Positions 20,751 through 29,631 of a stretch of 64,000 nucleotides of DNA are shown one piece after another. The notes beneath the pieces are model-generated. The model was not told the DNA's origin and did not search any database. It saw only the letters and a program-made list of their open reading frames with translations. The stretch comes from Planctopirus ephydatiae (GTDB taxonomy: Bacteria; Planctomycetota; Planctomycetia; Planctomycetales; Planctomycetaceae). The translations under genes were made by a program, and so were the position numbers. Numbering within the stretch: position 1 is the first letter of the stretch; each line of letters begins with the position of its first letter. Location of the stretch: NCBI RefSeq assembly GCF_007752345.1, contig NZ_CP036299.1, positions 2,805,001-2,869,000 of the forward strand. Reading direction: 5' to 3'.

Positions 20751-21989
20751 ATGTACTATATCGCCGGCGGATTATTGCTGCTCTCGATGGCTATGGTGCT
20801 CATTCACATGGTGATTGCGTACCGCGTGCTGAAATCGTTGAGTCATTGCCCACAGCCTCCCTATCCGGATGAGAAATGCCCCAAAGCGATGGTCGTGATG
20901 TGCCTGCGGGGCTCAGATCCATTTCTGGAAGCGACGCTCCGTTCCATTTTTGCACAGGATTATCCTCATTACGTCGTGAAGCTGATCGTGGATTCTGTTC
21001 ACGATACAGCCTGGGGGATCGTGCATCGTATAAAGGAAGAACTTCATGCCAGTCATGTGACGATACAACCTCATCTGAAGCGGAGAGCGGGTTGCAGTCT
21101 GAAGTGCGGCAGCCAGATTGAAGCGCTGGAGACGATTGACCCGTCCATTGAAATTCTGGCATTTCTTGACGCTGATACGGTGCCGCACGCGACCTGGTTG
21201 CGAGAATTGGCCGCGGCTTTAAATCAACCGGGTGTTGGAGCTGCAACGGGGGGACGCTGGTATGCACCGGAAGCTGCCACACCTGGGGCTGTCATGCGTT
21301 ATCTGTGGAATGTGGCAGCACAGGCCTTGATGACGGAACTGCATATCGCCTGGGGTGGGACTTTGGCATTTCGGCGGGAGATTTTTGATCAGTTGAAACT
21401 GGCTGATCGATGGAGCAAAGCCATCTGTGAAGACACGATGACACAGGATGCCTTGCGAGAGATGAATCTCAAGGTGCAGTTTGTACCAACGTTAATGATG
21501 GTGAATCGAGAAGATATCAGTGTAAATTCTTTCCGCCGCTGGGTGACCAGGCAATTATTAAACACCAGGCTCTATCACTCGAACTGGTGGTTTATCTTGC
21601 TGCACGGTCTCTCGGTCTTCGTGGTGGTCGAGGGCTCCTTAATCTTTTCTCTGGTGGCAGCTCTGCGTGGATACGGAAACGAGGCCTTATTGGCAATTGG
21701 GGCCGCTGTGTTATTCCAATCGACGCTCTGTCTATTGCTGTTCCTGCTGGAGAGAGCAGTTCTGAATCTTTCCAGCCCGCGTCGAAGGCTCTGGGGAGCT
21801 TGGTGGGTCTGGGCTTTGATTCCTGTCTGGATGGTCTTTGTACAAACGATGAACTTGTGGTGTGTCCTGCAAGCTCAATTTACCCGTCGGATCGAATGGC
21901 GAGGGGTGACTTATGAAGTCTTGTCACCCTTCCATATACGGATTGTTGAAGAGACGGAAGTGATTGTGTCGGCCACGCAGTCGATTTGA
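20751..21989 (+). CDS. GT2/GT21-like membrane glycosyltransferase
   Basis: A 412-residue glycosyltransferase with one N-terminal membrane helix, a catalytic domain and about three C-terminal helices. Key motifs are MVVMCLRGSDPFLEATLRSIFAQDYP (nucleotide-sugar fold), FLDADTVPH (DxD), CEDTMTQDAL (base Asp) and RRWVTRQLLNTRLYH. The latter is a reordered form of the Q-x-x-R-W motif that recalls ceramide-glucosyltransferase-like GT21 enzymes. It may glycosylate a lipid or start a glycan. It lies 89 bases after the DUF1559 gene, on the same strand as the other two glycosyltransferases. Confidence 0.86.
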   Translation: MYYIAGGLLLLSMAMVLIHMVIAYRVLKSLSHCPQPPYPDEKCPKAMVVMCLRGSDPFLEATLRSIFAQDYPHYVVKLIVDSVHDTAWGIVHRIKEELHASHVTIQPHLKRRAGCSLKCGSQIEALETIDPSIEILAFLDADTVPHATWLRELAAALNQPGVGAATGGRWYAPEAATPGAVMRYLWNVAAQALMTELHIAWGGTLAFRREIFDQLKLADRWSKAICEDTMTQDALREMNLKVQFVPTLMMVNREDISVNSFRRWVTRQLLNTRLYHSNWWFILLHGLSVFVVVEGSLIFSLVAALRGYGNEALLAIGAAVLFQSTLCLLLFLLERAVLNLSSPRRRLWGAWWVWALIPVWMVFVQTMNLWCVLQAQFTRRIEWRGVTYEVLSPFHIRIVEETEVIVSATQSI

Positions 21990-22108
21990 AGTGAATGCTG
22001 TTTGTGATCCTGGCCTTGCAGATGCCGACTGCAAATGTCGCGTAAGCGGCTCCAATAACGATCGAGAAAAGGAGAGCTGTTACTCGGCATCGGTGTGTCC
22101 AGTTCAAT

Positions 22109-23512
22109 ATGTTTGGAAATCAGCTGGCGATCATGGTGAACTTGATGGAAACTGAAATCGAAACGAGTCAATTCCTGACTGTTGATGATCGACTTGGACG
22201 TTTGATCCCTTTGGAAAGTTCTGAATTGACCGGGTCTGGTGAAACTCTGAGTGAAGTGATGGGTTCGATCCGCCCATTGGCTTTTGAACCTGAACTGGTT
22301 CCGAAAGTCTGGGGAGGCTACCGACTGCTTGAGCACGCGGCTCGTCGGCAGAAGACCTCCGATTATTCTTCATTGGTTAGCGGCAATGAGATTTGCAGGA
22401 TTGGCGAATCCTGGGAGATCTCAGGCGTCGAAGGAAAATCGTCGCGTCTCAAGATGGTCAGCCAGCATCCATCGGAAAATGGTCAACAGGAGATCTGGAC
22501 ACTGCAGCAACTCTGGCAGAAATTCGGGGCATCACTCGCCGGCTCTTCATTCGTAACGCAGCCATCTGATGAGCAACCTCCCGAGTTTCCCTGGCTGGTC
22601 AAGCACCTGGAATGCAACGACTGGCTCTCGCTGCAGGTCCATCCCGCTGTAATTCCCGGATGTGACTCCGGTGGATTGACCGGAACGACCCAACTGAGAC
22701 TGTTCAATCCAGAGTCAGCCAGCAAGACGGAGACATCAAAAGCTCGTGTCGAGTTACCAGACGAGTTTCCAGGTAAAAACGGCAAATTTGAGTTCTGGCT
22801 TGTGGTGGAAACTGCAATTGATAGTGAAGTTATTGTTGGTCCCGTGAGAGAAGATCAGCGGGAAGAGTTAGCAAAACAGGTCGAAGCGGGAGCGCGAGAA
22901 TACGAACTTCTGGAAGCTGGCTTATTGACACGACTTCCAGTCGAGGCAGGACAATGGGCGATTCTGCCTCCGGGAAGCGTTCATACAGCTCGTGGAGTGA
23001 CCATTCTGGAGGTTCAGACTCCTGTCGATGTGACCTACCGAATTGATGATTATGGGCGGCGTGGAAGTGATGGCGAACTGCGTACGCTTCATCCGCGGGA
23101 GGCTGCCCGGGCGATCCGTTCCGGAACTGGACTTCCACAGGTTTCACATTCGTTACTCTGGGGAAGCAATTCGAAAAGTCATGTCGATCAATCGACACAG
23201 CACAAGCAGTCATCGAGATTGATTCGGCACATCACGGCTCCCCAGGATCCTTTTCAAATTCGCTTTCAAAAGCTTGGAAACGATCTTCAAATCCTGAATC
23301 TTGAAGAAATGACCGTCTTGTGTGTGATTGATGGCGAGCTCGAATTAATCTGGAAGCATGGCACAGAACTCCTTGAGCCACGGGATGTTCGATTGCTTCC
23401 GGTCGATCTGAGAGAAGTGTCGCTCAGGTCAAAAGGAGAATCGGTATCAATTTTGCTGCTGACATCGTCTTCCTCATTCGGTGGCAACTCACCATCGAGT
23501 GTCCCACGATAA
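22109..23512 (+). CDS. manA: type I mannose-6-phosphate isomerase
   Basis: A 467-residue zinc-dependent isomerase of the type I phosphomannose isomerase family, interconverting fructose-6-phosphate and mannose-6-phosphate. Motifs are PKVWGGYRLLE, GESWEISG, the metal-binding LSLQVHP, GKFEFWLVV, LPPGSVHTARG and ILEVQTPVDVTYRIDDYGR. Starts at 22109, 22133 or 22145 are all possible; none has a strong ribosome site. About 45 residues before the LAFEP stretch are not typical, so a later start is plausible. The gene supplies GDP-mannose precursors and fits with the glycosyltransferases upstream. It is longer than bacterial relatives (about 320) because of inserts in the C-terminal half. Confidence 0.87.
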   Translation: MFGNQLAIMVNLMETEIETSQFLTVDDRLGRLIPLESSELTGSGETLSEVMGSIRPLAFEPELVPKVWGGYRLLEHAARRQKTSDYSSLVSGNEICRIGESWEISGVEGKSSRLKMVSQHPSENGQQEIWTLQQLWQKFGASLAGSSFVTQPSDEQPPEFPWLVKHLECNDWLSLQVHPAVIPGCDSGGLTGTTQLRLFNPESASKTETSKARVELPDEFPGKNGKFEFWLVVETAIDSEVIVGPVREDQREELAKQVEAGAREYELLEAGLLTRLPVEAGQWAILPPGSVHTARGVTILEVQTPVDVTYRIDDYGRRGSDGELRTLHPREAARAIRSGTGLPQVSHSLLWGSNSKSHVDQSTQHKQSSRLIRHITAPQDPFQIRFQKLGNDLQILNLEEMTVLCVIDGELELIWKHGTELLEPRDVRLLPVDLREVSLRSKGESVSILLLTSSSSFGGNSPSSVPR

Positions 23513-23622
23513 ACCTGAACAGATGGTTCAAGGTCGAGAACGGATTGTTCAATACGCAGGCCCAGACAAGCCAGTGTGAACTGCACAGGAATGTTGGATT
23601 AAGGGCTATCAGGATCACAGTT

Positions 23623-24231
23623 ATGATTCAGACGACGGGCCAGCAAAAGACAGTTTCATCGACTGAAGAGTTCTCTGGTCGTAGCCCTGGTATCGCCTTA
23701 GATCCAGTGCATCGTAGTCCATTACCCGATCCGGGTGATTGGCATTTGCTGCCAGATCTGATTACGGCTGATCAAATTCATACTGTGAATCCTCAGCGTT
23801 TTGAGATGCATCAGCTCGATGGAATCCTTTCCATCGATAATGATCGGCAGGAAATCCTGGGATATCGGCATCTGGTAGACAACCCTTTTGCTTCTGAGGT
23901 CAATGCCAATACTGTCGGTCAGGGAACCATCCAGGCTGGGCCACGCTGGACTGAAGTGGCGGCTCAGGTGAGTGCGTATTATCTCAAACGTCTCGATTTT
24001 GGAGGCATGGGGATCAATTTCGGTATCGGTGGAATCTATGGCCTCGAGTTTCACCACGCAGCACTGAACGGTCACCGATTATACGTGCTTTCGCGAGCGA
24101 TCAGTGTGGATGCTCCAGTTTCGGCCCGCATGGAATTTGAAGGCTACGTCGATTCGACCCCATTCTTCAGCGGTGAAATTCTTCTGATGCCGCTGAAGTG
24201 CCTCGATCGCAGTGCAGGACGTTCTACCTGA
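23623..24231 (+). CDS. probable hotdog-fold (FabA/FabZ-like) protein
   Basis: About 202 residues from the ATG at 23623, chosen because AGGA precedes it by eight bases; an upstream start would add 26 atypical residues. The pattern RFEMHQLDGILSID ... ILGYRHLVDNPF ... AAQVSAYYLKRL ... EFHHAALNGHRLYVLSRAI ... ARMEFEGYVD resembles the beta-helix-beta layout of the FabA/FabZ thioester dehydratases. The His and Glu/Asp catalytic positions of true dehydratases are not clearly kept. It could bind or process acyl chains for a glycolipid made by the neighbouring enzymes. The assignment rests on pattern only. Confidence 0.6.
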   Translation: MIQTTGQQKTVSSTEEFSGRSPGIALDPVHRSPLPDPGDWHLLPDLITADQIHTVNPQRFEMHQLDGILSIDNDRQEILGYRHLVDNPFASEVNANTVGQGTIQAGPRWTEVAAQVSAYYLKRLDFGGMGINFGIGGIYGLEFHHAALNGHRLYVLSRAISVDAPVSARMEFEGYVDSTPFFSGEILLMPLKCLDRSAGRST

Positions 24232-24330
24232 TTCCACTGGGCTGTCCGACCATCCGTGCAGGATCTGGTCTTCTCAACAAGTGGGAATCCAACAGTCGCG
24301 TTAGGACGAAATCGCTAGATTTACAGAAGA

Positions 24331-24395
24331 GCGTGGGCTCTCGGCGCGGCCAAAGAGCCCACGCAGCGACTGCCCCCAGGGGGGCGGCAAGTCGC
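24331..24395. repeat. pair of adjacent inverted repeats
   Basis: A perfect 11-bp stem (24331-24341 with 24354-24364, 12-base loop) is followed one base later by a second, GC-rich hairpin. In the second, GCGACTGCCCCC pairs with GGGGGC and AGTCGC across a small bulge (24366-24395). Neither has a T-run. Positions suit transcript ends of the plus-strand hotdog gene and the minus-strand coiled-coil gene, or a dispersed intergenic repeat. Confidence 0.6.
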
Positions 24396-24779
24396 AGTAT
24401 CCTTGCTTGCTGCTGACGTCTCACGATGTGTGAGACAAGGACTCATGAAAACGTAGCTTTCTTCAAGTGAAGGTCAAAAGATAACCCGAGCTTCAGATCG
24501 AGAATTCTGCAATTGCTGAATGTTGAATCAAAAATACAACATGGGCTGTTGACGTTAATTGACGATTGTGGAAGTCCTGCAACAGATCTCTTGAGTGCAG
24601 CCTCATCCGAGAGAGTGACATGTGAGCGTTTCTCGGAGGGCTGGCCTATGGGAGTGAGTGTTCGCCTCACTTACGCACGAGCGCCGATTATCTCGCAGGC
24701 GCAAGAGATCAGAAGCGAGTTGCGATGAGGTCAATCATTAATCAATCGTGCAGTGCGTTTGAACACGCCCTCATACCGG

Positions 24780-24805
24780 CCTTCTCCCGTCGGAACGGGA
24801 GAAGG
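24780..24805. repeat. REP-like palindrome
   Basis: A perfect 11-bp inverted repeat CCTTCTCCCGT/ACGGGAGAAGG with the four-base loop CGGA. CTCCC/GGGAG palindromes of this kind are widespread as dispersed intergenic repeats in many bacteria. It lies 44 bases beyond the stop of the minus-strand coiled-coil gene. Confidence 0.6.
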
Positions 24806-24848
24806 GGTGAAATGCGCCCCCCACGTTTCCTGGGCAAGCAGGGATGGC

Positions 24849-26318
24849 TCAATCCCGGGGTGGTGTTCCCAGAAATCGCCGCCAGCGCCTTTCGGCAGAT
24901 TTCGTATTATGAACTGCCGGTGTGGGATCATCCTTCTGAGCCGAATTGGGTCTGTCCCGCATAACTTCCTGCTGCTGACGAACCTTTGCCTGATCGCGTG
25001 CACAGCGGGCTCGCTCCAGCGAAAGTTCGACTTCAGCCAGGCGTAAATGTTCTTCCAGGCGAACCTGTAATGAACGCAATTCATCGACAAGTTCTGCCGG
25101 TGCATGTTCCAGAGCGGCCCAGTTGGGAGGGCCACCAGAAATTTCGCGGGCTCTTAATCGCCGAATCAGCCAACTGATGTAAGCATCTCGCTGATTAATG
25201 GCTGTTTCAAATTCCTGTTGCTGGCAATCTTCGATGTTAAAAGGGAGTGGGACTTCTGGTTCGGTGAAATCGGTCTCGACCAGCGATTCGACACCCGACC
25301 CACTAGTTCCTTCTTCGAAAGTATCAGGTGGCTCATCGACAGAGAGCATCTGCGATTTAAGGCTCTCCCAGAGAACACTATTACCTTCAGATGAGGATTC
25401 GTGATGAGCACTTTGTTCATTAGCCAGCAGCGAATCTAAAGTCTGGTCAACTGCTGCATTGAGCGATGACAACTGAGAGGTTGACCCCAAATAGAAGGCA
25501 TTTTGGCTTTTCAGTTGTTCAAATTGATCGGACAGATAATCCCGAATGTCTGCGAGGCGAGAATCCAGTTGTCCCAGCAACACAGCAGGTTGCATGGCAT
25601 CCCACTGTTCAAGAAACCTTTGCATATCTGCTGTTAATGTGGCATGTCGATCAACACTGGCACCAAATGATGAGCTGACAACCTTCCGATCTGCCCCGGT
25701 CCGATGCAGTCGATCAAGCTGTTCAGCCGCTTGTTCCAGCCGTTCAGTGAGTGCCTGGATCAGGTTGTTCTTGTTTTCCAGCTCGATTTCAAGGGATTGA
25801 ATTCGCGAAAGGGCAGCAGCTTTGAAGTGCTCGTTCGCGCGTTGCTGCTCCTCGAGGATTGACCGTTCTTTCCTATGACGTCCATGCTCAGTGGCAGCAC
25901 CCCGATGGGAAGGATTTGCAACCGATGCTGGATGCATGCGCTGCTTTGAGTTCCGGAGTTCTGAGCTGATTTTTGGAGACGCGATCTGGCCTTCCGGGAG
26001 GTGATCCATCGAGGAAAGGTTAATGTCCTCACTCCAGGTCTGCTCAAAAGAGTGATCATTCAAAGGGGAATTGGCTGTTCGTGCGCTGATCAGATCCTGG
26101 AAGTCTTGTGCAGAGATCTCTGCCGTCTCAGGTGACCTTTCCCAATTCGCGGGAAGACCGGAAAAATGCTGCCCGGTACTGGGCATCTCTGTCGATTGAG
26201 TGTCGGTCGGATCGACAGAGTCTGCTGATGAATCCATCGCAAATAGAGAGCTCTCAACTTGCTCGATATTTTCGAACAGTCGGTCTTCATCGACTGGAAG
26301 TTCTGATTCATTCCGCAT
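24849..26318 (-). CDS. coiled-coil hypothetical protein
   Basis: A 489-residue acidic protein with no family I recognise. Residues 1-150 are Ser/Glu/Asp rich and probably disordered. Residues about 150-205 form a heptad-rich coiled coil (LSRIQSLEIELENKNNLIQALTERLEQ). A helical stretch around 220-300 (MQRFLEQWDAMQPAVLLGQLDSRLADIRDYL) is followed by another disordered part. A second coiled coil lies around 415-455 (ELVDELRSLQVRLEEHLRLAEVELSLERAR). The basic C terminus ends in RRWRRFLGTPPRD. There is no signal peptide or membrane helix. It could be a cytoplasmic scaffold. It is isolated, with convergent palindromes downstream and a long non-coding stretch upstream. Confidence 0.75.
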   Translation of the reverse strand: MRNESELPVDEDRLFENIEQVESSLFAMDSSADSVDPTDTQSTEMPSTGQHFSGLPANWERSPETAEISAQDFQDLISARTANSPLNDHSFEQTWSEDINLSSMDHLPEGQIASPKISSELRNSKQRMHPASVANPSHRGAATEHGRHRKERSILEEQQRANEHFKAAALSRIQSLEIELENKNNLIQALTERLEQAAEQLDRLHRTGADRKVVSSSFGASVDRHATLTADMQRFLEQWDAMQPAVLLGQLDSRLADIRDYLSDQFEQLKSQNAFYLGSTSQLSSLNAAVDQTLDSLLANEQSAHHESSSEGNSVLWESLKSQMLSVDEPPDTFEEGTSGSGVESLVETDFTEPEVPLPFNIEDCQQQEFETAINQRDAYISWLIRRLRAREISGGPPNWAALEHAPAELVDELRSLQVRLEEHLRLAEVELSLERARCARDQAKVRQQQEVMRDRPNSAQKDDPTPAVHNTKSAERRWRRFLGTPPRD

Positions 26319-26986
26319 GACATGCCTGTCGTGTTGTGCGCTGCGCTAGCCTGTTGAGCAGCGAACAAATCTTTGAATGTTCTCACACGCTGTGCCGAGA
26401 ACTTCGTTCATCGCCTTTCGAGAAACAACTTTCGTTGTCAGAAAAATCTCTGATCAAATTGGTGAAATCGAATTCACACGAGCCGAATTGATCTTTGATA
26501 CGTTTCAATGAGTCTTCGGATCAAGAATCAATCACGATCACAGGACAGATTCGACAGCCTCTGTTTTCACCACAGCCTGTGATTGGTCCTCCAGCGGGTT
26601 GCTTCCTCACTGGGAAACATAGCACACGATTCCGCAGCTCAATCGAGGCTGGAATTCGCGACTGCTTGAATTACAGCAAGCACTGGACGGTGCAATCCAT
26701 GCAACCGTTAAAACTGCATTGTAAAACGACACTGGGCGATGAGTCGAAAGTGCTCGGAAGTACCGTTAGACCGGTTCAAGATCCCTGGAAAATTCAGGCT
26801 TGTTGCTAAGGAGAGTGATACTTGTAGGAGCCATCGGGATGGGGCACCTGTATTCTGCCTTGCCATGCGCATGCCAAGCACTGGATTAGCACCGGCGCAC
26901 TCTGTCAGAACATGCCGGCCGCTCGTGGCGTCGGTCCTGATTCAACTCCTTCAACAGAGGGTTCGCAATATGGAGCTGAAGAAAAC
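26319..26986. other. long non-coding stretch between coiled-coil gene and phoB
   Basis: About 670 bases with no gene I can support. Two overlapping plus-strand frames of about 100 codons lack a ribosome site, family resemblance and a sensible amino-acid pattern. The stretch must hold the promoter for the minus-strand coiled-coil gene; the right end follows the phoB stop. No clear terminator or RNA fold is visible. Confidence 0.4.
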
Positions 26987-27694
26987 TCACTCGGCAATAA
27001 CTTCAGAGTTCTCGGCACGGAATCGATAACCAACTCCACGCACTGTCTCCACAATATCTGCCAGTGCCCCCAGTTTCTGCCTCAACGAACGCACGTGAAC
27101 ATCAATCGTTCGTTCGAGTGCATTGGCATCTTCACCTCGGCAACGATCCATCAGTTCATTTCGACCAAAGGGTCGGCCAGGTGAACGTGCCAGAGTCCAG
27201 AGCAATCGAAATTCTGTGGGTGTCAGATGCAGCTCTTCACCATTCAGGCGAGCCGTATGATTGATCCGATCAATCTCGATGCCCCTTGTCACAATCACAT
27301 CTCGTGATTGCTCACCGGCCTGAGATCGTCGCAATAGAGCCTTGATTCGATGAATCAGGGGCTTCACCTTAAAGGGCTTGGCCACATAATCATCCGCCCC
27401 CATGTTGAAGCCGACAATCTCGTCAACTTCCTCCGCACGGGCAGTGAGCATTAAAATCCTGCAGTTTGGTAGCTTCGGGTCGCTGCGAAGCTGACGGCAC
27501 ACTTCAAGGCCGTCAATCACAGGTAGCATCAGGTCAAGAATCACCAGATCCGGCGTCATGGCCTGTGCTCGCCGCAGACCATCCTGACCATCTGAGGCCG
27601 AAGTGACTTCGAACCCCTCTTTTTCAAGATTGTAGGTCAGAATATCGATCAGAGATCTTTCATCTTCGATCAAAAGAACTTTCGGCTTGGCCAT
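26987..27694 (-). CDS. phoB: PhoB-type phosphate response regulator
   Basis: A 235-residue OmpR/PhoB-family response regulator. The receiver domain (1-120) has the acidic pocket E10-D11, the phosphoacceptor Asp54 in LVILDLMLP, the Thr of MLTARAE and the lysine of AKPFK. The winged-helix DNA-binding domain (about 135-230) carries LTPTEFRLLWTLARSPGRPFGRNELMD and TIDVHVRSLRQKLG ... VETVRGVGYRF. Together with PhoR it should switch on phosphate-starvation genes. It is the last gene of the pho/pst run, separated from phoU by 297 bases, so it may have its own promoter. Confidence 0.95.
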   Translation of the reverse strand: MAKPKVLLIEDERSLIDILTYNLEKEGFEVTSASDGQDGLRRAQAMTPDLVILDLMLPVIDGLEVCRQLRSDPKLPNCRILMLTARAEEVDEIVGFNMGADDYVAKPFKVKPLIHRIKALLRRSQAGEQSRDVIVTRGIEIDRINHTARLNGEELHLTPTEFRLLWTLARSPGRPFGRNELMDRCRGEDANALERTIDVHVRSLRQKLGALADIVETVRGVGYRFRAENSEVIAE

Positions 27695-27991
27695 ACAACC
27701 CCAATGATGACGACTGAGAAAAGAACTCGTTTGTCAAATGAGTGGATTCTGAAGAATCAAGTAGCCAGGAACATTTTAATATGTGGCTGATTTTTGGTTG
27801 ACCGTGGCTTCGGCAAATTATCGTAACAATACCCCAAATGTTTTTTGCGTAAGAATAGCCGAAGGATTCGTGCAGTCACTCGCTGGAAGTGGGTTAAAGT
27901 GTTTATTCATAAGAACTTCATCAACTGCCATCGCGATTTATCAGTGACCAGAGGTTTTTCAGTGATCTGAGGTTTTGTCGATGGCCATGCC

Positions 27992-28666
27992 TTATGAAGA
28001 GCCTGTCTCTAAGCGGTTGCGATGCCGGATGATCTCACCCTCGACAAGATAAACCACATCTTCGGCGATATTTGTCGCGTGATCCGCGACACGCTCAATC
28101 TGTCGACACACACTGAAAAGATGCATGTGCAATTCAATGAGTTGTGGCTGTCGCTGCATACGTAGAATGAGATCGTGGATAATCTCTCGATTGAGGTTGT
28201 CAACGCGATCATCTGTCTGGCAGACATCTCGTGCCAGCTTGACATCCATTTCCACGTACGAATCGATACTGCGATGCAACATGCTCAGTGCCAGATGTGA
28301 CATCTCGCGGAAATCGTCGGGAACGTGGACTTCACCACAACGGATAATCGAGAGCGCACGCTCAGAAATATTCACACCCAGATCGGCGACCCGCTCCAAC
28401 TCACCGGAGATCTTCATGACTGTGGTGATTCGTCGCAGGTCCACGGCTACAGGCTGATGAAGTGCCAGGAGTTTGAGACACTCCTCTTCGATCTGCACGT
28501 CCATGCGATCGATTTCGTCATCCTGAGCCGGAATCTGCTCTGCTTTCTCATAATCCCGGCGGTGCAGGGCATCAACTGCTGAATCAATCAGTTCCTCAAC
28601 GCGAGCGCACATCGTGAGCACGTTGCGATGAAGTGCATCGAGATCGCGAATAAGGTGAATCGCCAT
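27992..28666 (-). CDS. phoU: phosphate signalling protein PhoU
   Basis: A 224-residue all-helical protein with two PhoU repeats, each a three-helix bundle with acidic metal-binding positions (EQIPAQDDEIDRMDVQIEEECL; DVCQTDDRVDNLNREIIHDLI). PhoU links the Pst transporter to PhoR and keeps the regulon off when phosphate is plentiful. Length and layout are standard. It lies 75 bases downstream of pstB on the same strand, the usual operon position. Confidence 0.95.
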   Translation of the reverse strand: MAIHLIRDLDALHRNVLTMCARVEELIDSAVDALHRRDYEKAEQIPAQDDEIDRMDVQIEEECLKLLALHQPVAVDLRRITTVMKISGELERVADLGVNISERALSIIRCGEVHVPDDFREMSHLALSMLHRSIDSYVEMDVKLARDVCQTDDRVDNLNREIIHDLILRMQRQPQLIELHMHLFSVCRQIERVADHATNIAEDVVYLVEGEIIRHRNRLETGSS

Positions 28667-28741
28667 AGACGATGCCCTTAGGTACCGACTGAAAAAATGG
28701 ACTGATGCCTAATGTTTTAGATTCCGTTGCATCAAAAATGA

Positions 28742-29623
28742 TTAACCAAATCGACCGGTAATGTAATCCTCTGTTTCCTTTTCCCGAGGCTTGAAGAAGA
28801 GTTGCTTCGTCAAACCAACTTCCACCAGTCGACCTTGGCAGAAAAAAGCAGTCCATTCACTGATACGGGCGGCCTGCTGCATGTTATGAGTCACGATAAC
28901 GATCGTATAATTCTGCTTCAGCTCGATGATGAGATCTTCAATGCGGGCTGTTGAAGCAGGATCCAGTGCCGAGGCCGGCTCATCCATCAGCAGGACTTCT
29001 GGATTCGTGGCCAATGCCCGGGCAATGCACAATCGCTGCTGCTGCCCGCCAGAAAGAGCCATCGCTGAATCTTTGAGCCGGTCTTTGACTTCGTTCCACA
29101 ATGCGGCCTGTTGCAGGCAGCGCTCGACGGTCTCCTGCACAAATGAGCGATTTCGGATGCCGGCTATCCGCATTCCGTAGGCTACGTTCTCAAAGATCGA
29201 CTTGGGAAACGGAGTTGACTTCTGGAAGACCATGCCTACGCGTTTGCGCAAGGCTACGACATCGATGCGAGGTGCATAGATATCCTGTGAATCCAGCAAC
29301 ACATCCCCGGTATGTCGGGTGCCTTCGATGATATCGTTCATGCGGTTAAGTGCCCGCAGATAGGTGCTTTTGCCACATCCCGAAGGGCCAATCAGAGCCG
29401 TGACTGCCCGTTCGGGAACTTTGAGATTGATGTCGAACAGAGCCTGGTGGCTGCCGTAAAAGAAGTTCATGTGTCGGGTTTCGATCTTCAACTTCTGTTG
29501 ATTGTGATCAGAAACCGCAGCAGTGGACGTCGACGAATGAGCTTGACCGGCAACTGGCGGTTGAGTTGCCTGAGGCATTGCGGTGGCCTGTGCGAAGCCC
29601 GCTTGTGGTGGTATCAGATTCAT
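28742..29623 (-). CDS. pstB: phosphate ABC transporter ATP-binding protein PstB
   Basis: A 293-residue ABC ATPase that powers high-affinity phosphate import. Walker A is GPSGCGKST, the Q-loop is [18 protein letters not shown], the signature is LSGGQQQR, Walker B is [13 protein letters not shown], and the switch His is [12 protein letters not shown]. The PstB-specific N-terminal [11 protein letters not shown] is present. It has an extra N-terminal stretch of about 45 residues rich in Ala/Gln/Ser/Thr that most PstB proteins lack; an internal start such as the Met of RHMNFFYG would give a short form. Eight bases separate it from pstA. Confidence 0.96.
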   Translation of the reverse strand: MNLIPPQAGFAQATAMPQATQPPVAGQAHSSTSTAAVSDHNQQKLKIETRHMNFFYGSHQALFDINLKVPERAVTALIGPSGCGKSTYLRALNRMNDIIEGTRHTGDVLLDSQDIYAPRIDVVALRKRVGMVFQKSTPFPKSIFENVAYGMRIAGIRNRSFVQETVERCLQQAALWNEVKDRLKDSAMALSGGQQQRLCIARALATNPEVLLMDEPASALDPASTARIEDLIIELKQNYTIVIVTHNMQQAARISEWTAFFCQGRLVEVGLTKQLFFKPREKETEDYITGRFG

Positions 29624-29631
29624 AAGAGGCC

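Larger units (their letters stand above)
24232..24848. other. convergent intergenic spacer with palindromes
   Basis: About 620 bases between two convergent genes with no supportable gene. It contains three strong inverted repeats, at 24331-24364, 24366-24395 and 24780-24805, described separately. The short frames inside have no family resemblance. Confidence 0.5.

Noticed and set aside
26495-27029. Two plus-strand frames of about 100 codons near phoB
   Set aside because: The second runs into phoB antisense, and neither shows a credible start or protein-like pattern.
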